Assembly: GCF_000264905.1 (NCBI RefSeq) | Contig: NW_006763135.1 | Coordinates: forward strand, 2,579,428 to 2,643,427 | Source of the DNA: Stereum hirsutum FP-91666 SS1 | Taxonomy: Eukaryota; Basidiomycota; Agaricomycetes; Russulales; Stereaceae | Direction: 5' to 3' | Length of the DNA: 64,000 nt | In this document: positions 12,107-22,459 of the stretch, piece by piece | How the letters are laid out: every line of letters begins with the position of its first letter | How positions within the stretch are numbered: position 1 is the stretch's first letter | Program-made: the position numbers and the translations under genes | The notes under the pieces: generated by a model | What the model saw: the letters and a program-made list of their open reading frames with translations, nothing else | Database searches by the model: none | What the model was told of the DNA's origin: nothing

Positions 12107-14435
12107 CTAAGTCCTCGCCTGGATCTCCACCCATAATGCCCCCTTCTTGACCACGAAATAGTCTTCGATACTTTCCTCAAAAGCTTGGAGGTCAGTACCC
12201 TTCGCGGGTCTCATCGTGAACCTTGACAGAAGCCAGCATGCAACCATTCGCATCTCCAGCAGAGCCAAATTCTTGCCCACGCATACCGTGGGTCCATACG
12301 AGAATGGCATGAACGCCGCGGAGTTGTGTGTCGCTTTCCGAATAGGCGTCACGTCGAGTCTTCCAGCTGACGGGTCTCCCAACTTAGACGCAGGGTCCTG
12401 CAGATCCGTGGATGCGAGCCAACGCTCGGGGACGAACGAGTCGGGAGCCGGTGAGAAGTTACGTGGATCGCGGTGAACGCTGTAAGTGTGAATAAAGATC
12501 TGTGTTCCCTCTGGGATGATGCTTGACGTAAATAACTTTGATTTCAGTGGAGTTAGATTGTGCGAGCGAAATGCGGACATACTGAGATCCGAGTACTTTG
12601 GGCCCCGTGCCGCGAAGAACGGATCGCTGGGAACCGCTAGGCACAGGTGGTTGTAGCCGCATAGTTTCGTTTCTTGATTCCCCGGCAGGACACAGTGCGG
12701 AGTCAGAAACACGGTGTCTATTCGAACATTCGAGGGAAGAACTCACATGCAGGCATTGAGATAAGGCATGTTGGCCAGATTAGTAGCATCGATAGGTTCA
12801 TCTCCTGGCGGAAAGGTGCTGTCGACCTCTTCTTGGAGTCGAATGTAGGTCTCGGGGTGCTTCAAGAGATACCATATCAGCGCTGTCAGGACAGTGGCAG
12901 TGGTGTCCGAGCCTGCCACGATGGAAAGAATCGTGTCCGATGCGAGTGTCGCGTGCGTAGGGCGTACGGTGTTAAAGCCTTCTTCATCGTTCTAGTGATT
13001 CACCGACATGATGAAATCAGGAAAACACGTTGAGAAGATTGCCAGGCTGTCAAAATAATGTTCCTCGGTAAATTGATAGCATCCGACTGACAAGGTAATA
13101 GAACAAGTCCTTCCGCATCGGACCCATCTTCATCCTTTTTGCTAGCTTGTTCTCGCCAAGTTGTCGCATTCGTTTAATCCTCCGGCCATTGCCCGGCAAG
13201 CAAGAAAGAAGAGGCAAGCACCAAGATGCGTGCCCAAAAATTGCATGATCCCTGAAAGTATATCGAAAGACAGATCAGCTACAGCCTAGTACCGCGCACC
13301 GGCCCCAATGAATAGAAGGCGTATCATAGTGGAGATAAGCTTACTTCATGCCCGACTCAAAAATACTCCAAATCCCACAGGGATCTCCTCCATCGGCCAT
13401 CATATCAAAGCCTTCCCCGAAAGCCATATCACCCAAAAAGTCGGTTCTGCCCACACAGCCGGCGATCAGCAACAGACATCGCTGAAGAGACTGCAGGAGG
13501 AGGACATACGTGAAGTAACTCATCCATGCACCGGCGTCGACAGTCGCAGTAGCTACCTCTCCTGCGGCTCGTATACGATCGTCGAAGCACTCGACGAGCT
13601 GCCGGCAACGATTCGCGAGTATCAATTCATACTGTTTGATGGCACCGCTGGTGAATCCACGATTCCAATTCTGCCGGCGTTCAGCATGGGCATGAGGATC
13701 CCGTATTCCGATCAACGGAGGTGGTGAGGTTCGGTGGTCCCAGACTAGTAGAGGTAGTGTGATGTGAGTGAGGAATATGTGAGAAATTCAGCTTCAAGGT
13801 TTGTCACTCACAGGGTCCTTTCGGCAGGCCTGAAACACCAAGGACAGATGGGATGGCCGAAGCATCCCGAATGGAGAGTTCATTAGGGCCTGCGACGTAT
13901 ACATTTCTCAGTGAGATCCTTCCGTAAGACAGTGCAGCAGGACTCACCGACACGCACGACATCCCCGAAACGGTCATGTAACGTCTTGTAGTAAATATGT
14001 TGTTTGCCGTCGGCACAAATGTATGAGGACCACCATTTGGAGACTCGAGCGTACACGGGACCCGGGTACGCAGCGAGTGGATGGAGAGGAGATAGGCGGT
14101 AGGCGACAGTGTAGAAAAGCAAGAGAAAGTAATACGAGACAAATGTACTGAACGTGGCTTGGAGTGTCGAGCAGGGCAACGAAACAAGCGCGGCCAACAG
14201 CATGGGAACGACTACCAGAAGAGTGATCAACTGTCCGTGATGCCTAGGCTCATACTGTTTGAAGATGATGTATGAGACCTGCGATCGGCCAAAGGTAGCA
14301 GATGAGCATTGGAACAAACACGACCAGATGCGCCGAGGAGAGGATGATGTTACGCACAAATGAAGCGCTCAAGACAATGGCCACGACGTTGAGCGGAGAA
14401 AGAATGCTTATCATACCGGCGGACAAGAGATACAT
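12107..14435 (-). CDS. cytochrome P450 monooxygenase
   Basis: Nine exons (14435-14358, 14278-13948, 13889-13812, 13744-13510, 13446-13345, 13251-13092, 12991-12747, 12672-12583, 12521-12107) give 551 residues, a normal length. Two hydrophobic N-terminal segments anchor it to the endoplasmic reticulum, followed by the Pro-rich hinge HPLAAYPGP. The I-helix oxygen-binding motif AGSDTT is at about 328-333, the ExxR motif is ETMR at 386-389, and FVPERW follows. The heme loop FSYGPTVCVG has its Cys ligand at about residue 494. Every essential element is present, so it should be active. The kind resembles basidiomycete-expanded P450 families, but no CYP number can be given from sight. It stands alone with no biosynthetic neighbours. 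A 24-nt stretch that looks like an intron near the start is instead part of exon 2. Confidence 0.92.
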
Positions 14436-15354
14436 TTGTATACGGTCGGTAGTGTAGGAGAGGGGGGGGGGCCTGAATGACCGGGGGGTCTTAGGGATGG
14501 TGTGAGGAGGAAGGCGTTCTTTATATCAGTCTCTCAGGTCGGCGGAACAGCCTTCACATCCATGTCAGACAGAGATGCGATCACAGCCCGATTCCCGAGC
14601 CAGGGTATCAAACGGCAAGGTAGTGGCGCAAAGACTGAAAACCCGAAGTATTACGGGCCCAGTGGTATCTTCATATGGCAGTATACAACCGGAAGCGGTC
14701 AAGGCAACGTCCTCGCGTTGGTGGCGTACGGCGTGACCTTAAGAGCCCCGCACAAATATGGGCCTGCGATCGAAGTGCCGGGCTGCAGGTACCGACAAGT
14801 GTTCCCGGTCAAATGAATCGTAGACACAAGACGATCATTGAGGAGTAGTGCCGTCAGAACCAGAGATCGTAACTTTGCAGAACTCACGCAACCGTTCGGT
14901 TTGCGTCTCGAGGCTCAGATTGTGATGTGAACTCATTCGCCGCTGGACAAGCGTGGAATCGACGTAGCACAAGGAGCAGGCGCCATGTAGCGGGAGGATG
15001 TGCGAGCATCGATGATGGATCGAGCGAAGGATTAGCCTCGTGTAGTAGAGGACAAGTCAGCCGGCGCCTGGACTGATAATATCAACTTTCAGCGGCAACA
15101 GTGGGACCTACGAGGTACTTGACATTAGGGTTGAGCTCGGTGACGCCCCGGTCATGAACCGAACGGCTGCTATCGGGGAATACGAGGAGATTGTTGAGGG
15201 CTCGTGGAGCCAGGGTCAGAGGAACGAGCTATTGTTGTCCGGTCACTCATCTCTTGCTCGGCGACTTAATAGCCGCCAGGTAGCCGCACGCGATCAAAAG
15301 GGACACACGTTGATCGTCTTCGGTCGGCGTTCATCTTATCTGCACCGGTCACTT
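14436..15354. promoter_or_regulatory. divergent spacer between P450 and SET-domain genes
   Basis: This 919-bp spacer holds both promoters. Immediately upstream of the P450 start are a run of ten G (about 14462-14471) and a second run of six G (about 14483-14488), read as C tracts on the gene strand. Scattered short ORFs have no support. No TATA box is certain. Confidence 0.4.
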
Positions 15355-16814
15355 ATGCAGACCGACCGTTTATTTGACCCGCTTGGAGAGTCTCCTGCTA
15401 TCCTTGATTTTCGGCACTGGCTCGCTGCCAATGGCGCAAGCGTGCACGAAAATGTTCGTTTCAAAACAGGCAAGTGCTTTTGAACTCCGTGAGGAATCTC
15501 CGACTTGACAGGGATTCTATGCAGTTTCCTCTGGATACTCTGTCATCGCCGCATGCCCTTTGGAAGCCGATTCCACCATCGTGACTTGCCCTTTCACACT
15601 CGCAATCACACCAGAACAGTCCAAGCGTGCTCTCCAGAACTTTCTCCCCGATATCCCAGATGTATGGAATGAACGCCAGCTCATGTGCACCTACATGAGC
15701 TTTCACAGAATTCTGGAGTCTGTTGTTCCCGTCCTCGCCCCTTTTGGGCCTTCCAATCTCATTCATCTCGTCATTCTATAGTCATCCCGCTCTCAAACAC
15801 CGACCTTATCTCCATGTCCTTCCGCACCCTAGCAAACTCCGCACGCCTTTGCATTTTACGGAACAAGAACTCGAGGCTCTCAAAGGATCTAATCTCTATG
15901 GTGCCACACTTGATCGAGTACGCGAATGGCAAACAGAGTGGAATCAATGCCGCGATGCTATCCGTCTTGTTAACGAAGGCTGGGCCCTAGATTTCTCCTG
16001 GTGCGTTACTCTTGTCTTCGGGTTTCGACGCCTGTACACTGATCATTCTCACAGGGAGCATTGGAAGACAGTAGCGACTTACATTTCATCGCGCGCGTTT
16101 CCGTCAACTTTGTTGTCACCTCATCCTTCGCTTGTCGCCACAAAATCTTCTCACCCAATCCTTCTGCCCGGCGTTGACTCACTCAATCACGCAAGGGCAC
16201 ACCCTGTCTCATGGGTCGTCCATGTTCCATCGGAACCTGACTCTGTGCCCGAAGCATCCACCATTTCACTTGTACACCATCAACCCATCAGCGCTCACTC
16301 GGTCGAAATTTTCAATAACTATGGTCCAAAGGGGAATCCCGAGCTTCTCTTGGGGTACGGCTTTGTTATGCCTGACAACCCCGACGACACAATCGTGCTT
16401 CGCGTTGGTGGTGGAGGGTCGGGTGGCACCGAAGGTAAGCGATGGGAAGTGGGACGAGAGGCAGAGGGGATAGAGGGTCTGTGGCAGGAAGTCTTAGATA
16501 TTGTCTCTCCACCTTCACCGGCTGAAGATGCCTCCGACTCAGATGATGATGGGGAAACCCATCCACCGCAATGGTCTCTTCACCTAGATGCGGCGGCAGC
16601 ATTGCAGTCTATGGTCGAGCCGAGCCTTGACCGCCTGCCGGCAACATTTATGGAGGATGTCGTACTGAGACCGGATGTCAGGGAGATGATACAGATTTAT
16701 GTGAAAGGGCAGAGGGAGATTTTGGAGGGGATCGCACGGTTCGCTCAAGAGAAAGAAGAGGCAGCTTTGAACAGTGCAGCAGAACAGGGTGTAGAGGTTG
16801 TCATGGAAGATTAA
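15355..16814 (+). CDS. SET-domain protein lysine methyltransferase (SETD6 / Rubisco-LSMT-like class)
   Basis: Four exons (15355-15469, 15525-15717, 15782-16000, 16055-16814) give 428 residues. The family transfers methyl groups from S-adenosylmethionine to lysines, often on ribosomal or other non-histone proteins. The split SET domain is seen as FRHWLAANGA at the start, a long helical insert with FTEQELEALKGS, then RAFPSTL, the SAM-binding DSLNHARAHPVSW, and FNNYGPKGNPELLLGYGF. The C-terminal part is the helical substrate-binding region. The first intron has a GC donor (AG/GCAAGT, 15470-15524). The 54-nt third intron contains no stop and is a multiple of three, so its retention would insert 18 residues in frame. 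The start at 15355 is the ATG nearest to the conserved region; an upstream in-frame ATG at 15154 is less likely. Confidence 0.85.
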
Positions 16815-17501
16815 ACCGAGGATTTGGACTACTGGTTATGCAATTGTACACCAGTGGCTACTCTGGCTGTGGATGTGTAGAGGCAGCAAAAATATCGATC
16901 AACACGGCTGAATGCGATGGTAGACTACTATAGTTACTGGAATACCAATGTATCGCCTCAGAAATTTTCATGTAACACTTATATGCTGTATTCATGTTCC
17001 TGTTGTGATCTTACTCCTCGTGTTCGAGCTGCATACCATTTACGAAGTGACAGATCGGGCTAACATAGACCAGCGAGCGGTCATTCATTCATCGCTCATA
17101 GAAGCGTGACGGGCCTGACCTCGAGTCTCCTTAAATCACTAAGTTGGGTAACTGCCTGCGCTTCATCACATTTCACTTGCAGCAGTGAACACTCGGTTTG
17201 CACACGTGAATACGTACAGGCATACACCCGGCGATCCTTCAAAAAAGAATATTGCACTTAACTTCCGACATTCTGACCCACGGTACCGCATGCCCAGGGG
17301 ACGCACAACGATATGAGGCTAAGCAATATCTCAATTGAGACATGGACCTACTCTTAAAACTTGATAACGGCATGATAGCATTGAAAACGAGAAACGAGAA
17401 ACGAGGTATATACGCAACAACAGCGCGAACCAAACTCCGGCTCTTCGACTCGATCGAAGACGCAAGGCAAAGTATAAACGACACATAGCTCGCAGTGGCG
17501 C
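16815..17501. other. intergenic spacer between convergent genes
   Basis: This 687-bp region separates the ends of the SET gene and the GH43 gene and should hold both 3' untranslated regions. No gene, repeat or RNA was recognised. Confidence 0.5.
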
Positions 17502-19484
17502 TCATGCAACCACAGGCCATCCAGAAGAGAAATCGAGGCGGTTGATGCCGAGCTATATGTAACAGCACCATGAGGCGAACGTCTTAGCAGGGGTTTAGAT
17601 GCAGGACTCACGTAGCTGCCAGTCGATGTATAGTAGTGATAGACCAGGATAGGTCCGTCGGAGTCTGTGAGCGGAGCATGACGGTCATCTCGGCAGACAA
17701 TAGATATAAATAAAGGAAAAACCTGCCTGTGAAAAGGTCTTGACCTCCAGGTCCATAAATCTATACGTGACGTGAGAAAAGCGGCAATAAATGACGACGA
17801 GTAGTCAACGCTTACACTATCGTGGGTCTCAAGCACAAGAGTGCCGCCACTTTCGAGAAGACTAACTCCATTCGCGTCGTAGTACGTACCGGCAACACTG
17901 TAGGAACCACACATTCAGCGAGATGGTGGTGTATGTATCAAAACATGAACCCATACCTCGTCGCACGGCCGACGCGAATGTTGTAGGTGCTGCGAAATCA
18001 ACGCCCATGGGTCAGGAGAATTCGGAAGAATGGGATATCATTCCGACGCACCTGGAAGTACCTTCACAGCAGGCATCCCATGAAGTAAAGAGATAATAAT
18101 AATCCCCATAAGAATAGATAGCCGATGCCTCGATTGCTGTGCTCGATCCCGACCGCTGTGCGATGGACGTGATTGTTGTACCAGTAAGTGCACCGGTGTT
18201 GCTGACTCTGAGGTGAACTCTTAGGTATTGTCGACAGTGCATGTGATGAGTGGCAGCTCTTACTCTGTACTGCAGGCATTATGAGACGTCAGCCTTCGTC
18301 AGTCGTTAAGATGACTAGGTGACTTACAGTTTGATACCGGTCCAGAAGGAACCCAAAGAAAGCCACCACTTGTTGGTGTCGGCTAGGAGAGAAGTGTGTT
18401 CGAGTGTAAGGGTATCAAACGCAGATAAGGAGGCTTACGGTCGATGAACAAGCTATATAGTGTTGGACTTAGTCATAGTATCAGATAGAGACTTGTGGTG
18501 GAACCTGCTTACTTTGGATCAATAGCGTTATAATCATCAGAGGAATCGGAGGAAGTAATCAGTCCGTGGTTCGTCCATGAGCCTGTTATCACGAACATTA
18601 GTCCCGGGCATGCGATGCAAGTAAGTCGTAACAAGCGAATCACCTTGATATCCAGTCGTTGACGTGGCATAAAAGATAGCGGACTTCGAGAAGTAGTGTA
18701 TGAGTTGAGTAATCTTCGGAGAATATGACTCTCAAAGGGTTCCATACATTTTGGCTCCCAAATGACGAGGCAGCATAGTAGAGCTATGTAATTCGGTCAG
18801 ATAATAGTTGAGTTCTCCAACAGACACTACGCACCCTAAACTGATTGTTCACGTAGGTGCAATCTAGCGTGGCAGAACGTAAGAACAATTCGAGATGTAG
18901 TGACAATAATATTCACCAGGGGCCCACAGGTTGCTGAAAGTCAAGGCCATGGATGACGTCGTTAGCACACGGACGAAATCAAACGAATACAGAGGTATTA
19001 CCCGTTGCTCGTCCCAGTATACTCATCAGTCCATGATGCACCATCAGGCCACACGACGCCTTCATTCGTCCAGCTACGATCGTAAGTTGTTAGTGTTGGT
19101 CATAGAGGACAATGTACTATCTACGAACGCCGTCCGGTCCGTGGAGGTGATGATCTTGATTCCAACCGCAGTGGCTGAGATGCGATGAGATTAGGTGGGG
19201 GTTTGAGCACGAAAGGAACGTACAGAAGACGAAGTATGTTCCCGCCGAGTCTTTGCACATTGTGGGATCGTGTACCTGTACGCTCAAAGATGAGGGTTGG
19301 AACCAAGGTCATACCTGGCCGTGCAACGTACTGCAGTCTAAATGCAAGAAAAACGGAGTGTTATCCCATAATACTTGCACTGACAGCTTCAACTACTTAC
19401 ATCTCCAGTGACCGCTCCAGGACCGACGTAAGCCAGCGCCGCGGTCGCAACAGAAATGAAAGTAGTGAAGGTAGCCCAACGCAT
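17502..19484 (-). CDS. secreted GH43 arabinan endo-1,5-alpha-L-arabinosidase-like enzyme
   Basis: About 19 exons joined by eye give roughly 311 residues, the usual length of fungal endo-arabinanases. The enzyme cleaves alpha-1,5-arabinan of plant pectin. A signal peptide covers the first 18 residues (FTTFISVATAALA). The five-blade GH43 signatures are seen in order: VHDPTMC with the general-base Asp33, STDRTAW, NLWAPD, SWTNHGLI, DDYNAIDPN with Asp149, KWWLSLGSFWTGIKL, AIEASAIY with the acid Glu202, YYYLFTSWDACC, and ILVYHYYTSTGS. The stop is at 17504-17502. The gene is unusually fragmented, with a 17-nt exon (18933-18917), a 14-nt exon, two apparent 6-nt microexons (19337-19332 and 18269-18264) and one GC-AG intron (17726-17665). 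The exact boundaries of the microexons are inference; the enzyme family is firm. Confidence 0.87.
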
Positions 19485-19640
19485 GATTTCGGTCTACAAG
19501 GAAGATTCTCTGTCGTAGAGATGACGGATGAAACAGAACGACATACTCGTATATATACTGGAACTCTAGGAGCCTATTGCTCCGGACCGTTTACACATTC
19601 AGGGCCCGGGGTTCGTCGAGCACAAGGACAGTGAACGTTG

Positions 19641-19666
19641 CCACCTGGTCAACATTGACCAGGTGG
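19641..19666. repeat. perfect 12-bp palindrome with 2-bp spacer
   Basis: CCACCTGGTCAA at 19641-19652 is followed by CA and then its exact reverse complement TTGACCAGGTGG at 19655-19666. It lies 157 bp upstream of the GH43 start codon in a divergent promoter region. A dyad of this size suits a dimeric transcription factor site or a small hairpin; which one cannot be told from sequence. Confidence 0.8.
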
Positions 19667-20170
19667 TCCTCGAGGCTTGCTACTACAGACATAGGAGCAG
19701 CCTTGGTTACAGACTTGACGGATAAACCGAAGACACGCATAAGAGTCGAGCGGCACATCAGTGTCCGGGAACTGCGAGAGAACAGCAGACTATGGTTCAT
19801 TTCCGCTTACAAGGGCAAGAATCACCGTAGCCGCCACGCGGCCTTCCACGAATTCAGCATAAGTATGCGTTCAATCTGAGCGAACGATATCACAAACGGG
19901 CTAACGAGCTCTCGAATCCAAGCCGAACGAGGCAGCATAGGCATACATAGCTCGACAAGCAAGTTTACTTGCCACCAGATCCGCTGTATGTTGCATCGCT
20001 ACCGGGTCACCATGGGGTTGTGTCGACGGAGGGGTTGTCATCTCCGAGTCCGTGCTCCTGAGGTAAATGAACAAAGAGATCGCAGTAGCGCTGGTTGCTC
20101 TTCATATCAAGAAAGACATAGGAGGATTCCAGTCCACTTGAAGAAGGGAGTGAACAGGAAATATCTCGGC

Positions 20171-20197
20171 CGCGAGAGTCAATCCGCGAGAGTCAAT
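20171..20197. repeat. 13-bp direct repeat
   Basis: CGCGAGAGTCAAT occurs at 20171-20183 and again at 20185-20197, separated by one C. It lies about 245 bp upstream of the PEX14 start codon. It may be a tandem regulatory site or a slippage duplication. Confidence 0.7.
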
Positions 20198-20440
20198 CGT
20201 CGAAAGTGCTTCCGGTGCATCGAGGTCAACAAGAAAGAACGAATTTTCAATTCTCCTCCCAGAGCTTCCGGCGGGGCCTTGCTTGGCAATCGCGGTTCCG
20301 GATCCACGCGACTCGGGCCACAATAAGCATTTGATTATGCTCGGCTTTTCCCGGATTCCGCGCAACAGTTCAAGTCAAAAGCGTTCATGTACCACACTTG
20401 ACGGCGGGCAACCCAAGGGCAACCTCTCACTCCTATATAA

Positions 20441-21811
20441 ATGTCCACAAACGAAGGGAAAGTCGATTCTGGCAACGGCAATGTGCTCTCTGATAATGAT
20501 CTTCCTTCACCGTCGGTCGACAATGCCGATAATCGTGCAGTGTTGATAGAGCGCGCAAGAGGCTTTCTGTCGTCCCCTCAGATCCGTTACGAAGGCGTGG
20601 CAGCTAAACGCCATTTTTTGGCTGACAAGGGTCTCTCTGATGCCGAGATAGCTGACCTTATCAGAGAAACCGTAGGTCCACATTATGTGTTCCTCTCAGG
20701 TGTGAGCTCAAAGTAGACGCCACAGGCCCCCTCCGTCCCTCCACGGACATACCCACAGCTTCCTCCATCAAACCTGCCCGTATTACTTGCTGGCCTGGTT
20801 CGGATCATGAAATGGGCTGCTGGTGGCTCGTTGGCTCTTCTTTTGATTTACTATGTTTGTCCATCTATGATATTTCAACGTGGTGCATTAGCTTACATTT
20901 AATATAGCGTTTCATCCTACCCCGTCTTACAGAAACCTTCATGGCTCGTCATTCAATAATGGGACATCAAAATACACTTCTGAAGCAGCTGGTTGGCTCA
21001 CTAGAGACGACACGCGAGGCACAGAAAAGCACCTTCGCCACTCTTCCCAAAGTAGAACCGTTGCACGAGATTGTTCCTTACCGAGACTGCCAAACGTTGG
21101 CCGACATTGTGGCCGCGAAGGAGGCAAAGCCACCGCCAAAGATTCCCCCATATACTGTACTCAGTTGTGCCCTGGCAGACTTCGTGGCCAAGGGAGAGCA
21201 GCCTACCACAGAGGAACTCTTCCACGAGATCAGCTCAAAGCTCCCTTGGATCGAAGGTAATACTTCCTATTGCGTAGGTCGTCCATATGGAGTCATTTTG
21301 CCTATTGTGATCGATGGTATCTTTCCTGTAGGATCAACTATGGACGATGCTCTCCACTAATCCGAAGTATTTTGTCGCCGATGATTCCGACTCGCCCACC
21401 GTACGATGGTCGCACACTACACCACCACCTCCCCCACTTAGTCCCCTTGTTTCATCACTCGAAAATCTGAAGTCAGGGCTACCCAGTCCCACGTCATCTG
21501 CATCCTCAAGTCGATTCCAACATACTCTCCAAACCTTCATCGACTTCACAGGGTACTTGACAGCACAAGTATACACTGTGTCCACCGCAGGCCTTGGATA
21601 TCGTCCCCCAGGTACTCATACCGCAAGTCTCAGCCCGCAAGAAGAGGAAGTCAGGAAAGAGATCAGGGCGTTGAAAGGCCTTGTCCTAAACAGGTTTGTC
21701 AACGCTACTCTGCTAAGATGATTGACCATCTCACGCTTTCGGCCGCCACTTAGGAGGACTTTCATGCCTTCAAGGTCATCTAGTACCCTAATACGCAATG
21801 AGCAAGCATAA
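20441..21811 (+). CDS. PEX14: peroxisomal membrane docking protein PEX14
   Basis: Five exons (20441-20671, 20726-20854, 20908-21273, 21332-21693, 21754-21811) give 381 residues. PEX14 docks the cargo receptor PEX5 at the peroxisome membrane. The N-terminal PEX14 helix bundle that binds PEX5 WxxxF motifs lies at about residues 29-75 (LIERARGFLSSPQIR, HFLADKGLSDAEIADLI). A Pro-rich segment (APSVPPRTYPQLPPSN) follows, then one membrane segment at residues 101-120 (LVRIMKWAAGGSLALLLIYY). A helical region and a PPPPPP run (about residue 272) come next, the latter a possible PEX13 SH3 ligand. The tail is Ser-rich. The third intron uses donor GTAGGT after TGC; a nearer GTAATA donor breaks the frame. 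The ATG is directly preceded by TATATAA, which is odd for a leader. Confidence 0.88.
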
Positions 21812-22459
21812 CCCTGGCCTGAGATCCCTCTTTGCGTCCGGCAGCCGTCCTGTATCTGTACCATCTTCCACTGCTGTGCGCTACCCGCTACACATCAGCA
21901 GATGGACCCAGCTGAATGATGCAACTGTTCGCGTTGGGTGCACCTTGTCTGATGGGCCACTGACACTTGTCCATAACAAGATATCCCAAATACACACTCA
22001 AAGAATTATCCTAGATCTCGGGTTCAAGAAACCCGTAAACTCTAGAAGGATAGTGCCACGGCCAAGTCCCTCGTCATCTAGAAAATCCAGTGAAAATTCG
22101 ACTGTATAAACTCTCAACTTCCGAACTAGTAAAATACAGCTGTTAGGAGAGCAGGAACGACGCGAAGCTGAGCGGGGGCGGCCAGGGGCGATCTAACCGC
22201 CTTGAAATAACCCGAGTTCACCGACTGATGCCGTTGCCAGCTCCCGCGCCTTTTAATGATCCCATTATTCTGGGTCGTGCTATTTTCCTCCCCCCTTTCT
22301 CTCTATCCTCTTCGTTCGCACCTTCGCTTTCATCTTCTCTTGCTTTCCTCTCTTTTTCTTTCCATTTTCTCCTCGTCCTAGTTCTTAGGCCTGGTCGCCA
22401 TCAATCACGTTCTCTACGCAATTTGTAATTTGCTCGGTAATTAGCGACTCGAAGCAGCG
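21812..22459 (+). other. spacer between PEX14 and a secreted-protein gene
   Basis: This 648-bp stretch contains the PEX14 3' region and the promoter of the next gene, with a long T/C-rich leader (about 22285-22430). An open frame at 21798-22109 overlaps the PEX14 end in another frame; it has no motif and is not called as a gene. Confidence 0.45.

Larger units (their letters stand above)
19485..20440. promoter_or_regulatory. divergent spacer between GH43 and PEX14 genes
   Basis: This 956-bp spacer contains both promoters, a perfect 12-bp inverted repeat (19641-19666) and a 13-bp direct repeat (20171-20183 and 20185-20197). A TATATAA string ends directly before the PEX14 ATG. Short ORFs here have no recognisable product. 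Confidence 0.45.

Noticed and set aside
13092..13251. In-frame stop in the P450 exon when read from GIMQFLGTH
   Set aside because: That frame is wrong: the correct phase from the preceding exon reads DHAIFGHASWCLPLL and stays open.
21257..21331. GTAATA donor in PEX14 after WIEG
   Set aside because: It gives a frame that ends at once; donor GTAGGT at 21274 keeps the open frame into DQLWTMLS.
21798..22109. 103-codon plus-strand ORF after PEX14
   Set aside because: It overlaps the end of PEX14 in another frame and has no recognisable domain or splice context; treated as chance.
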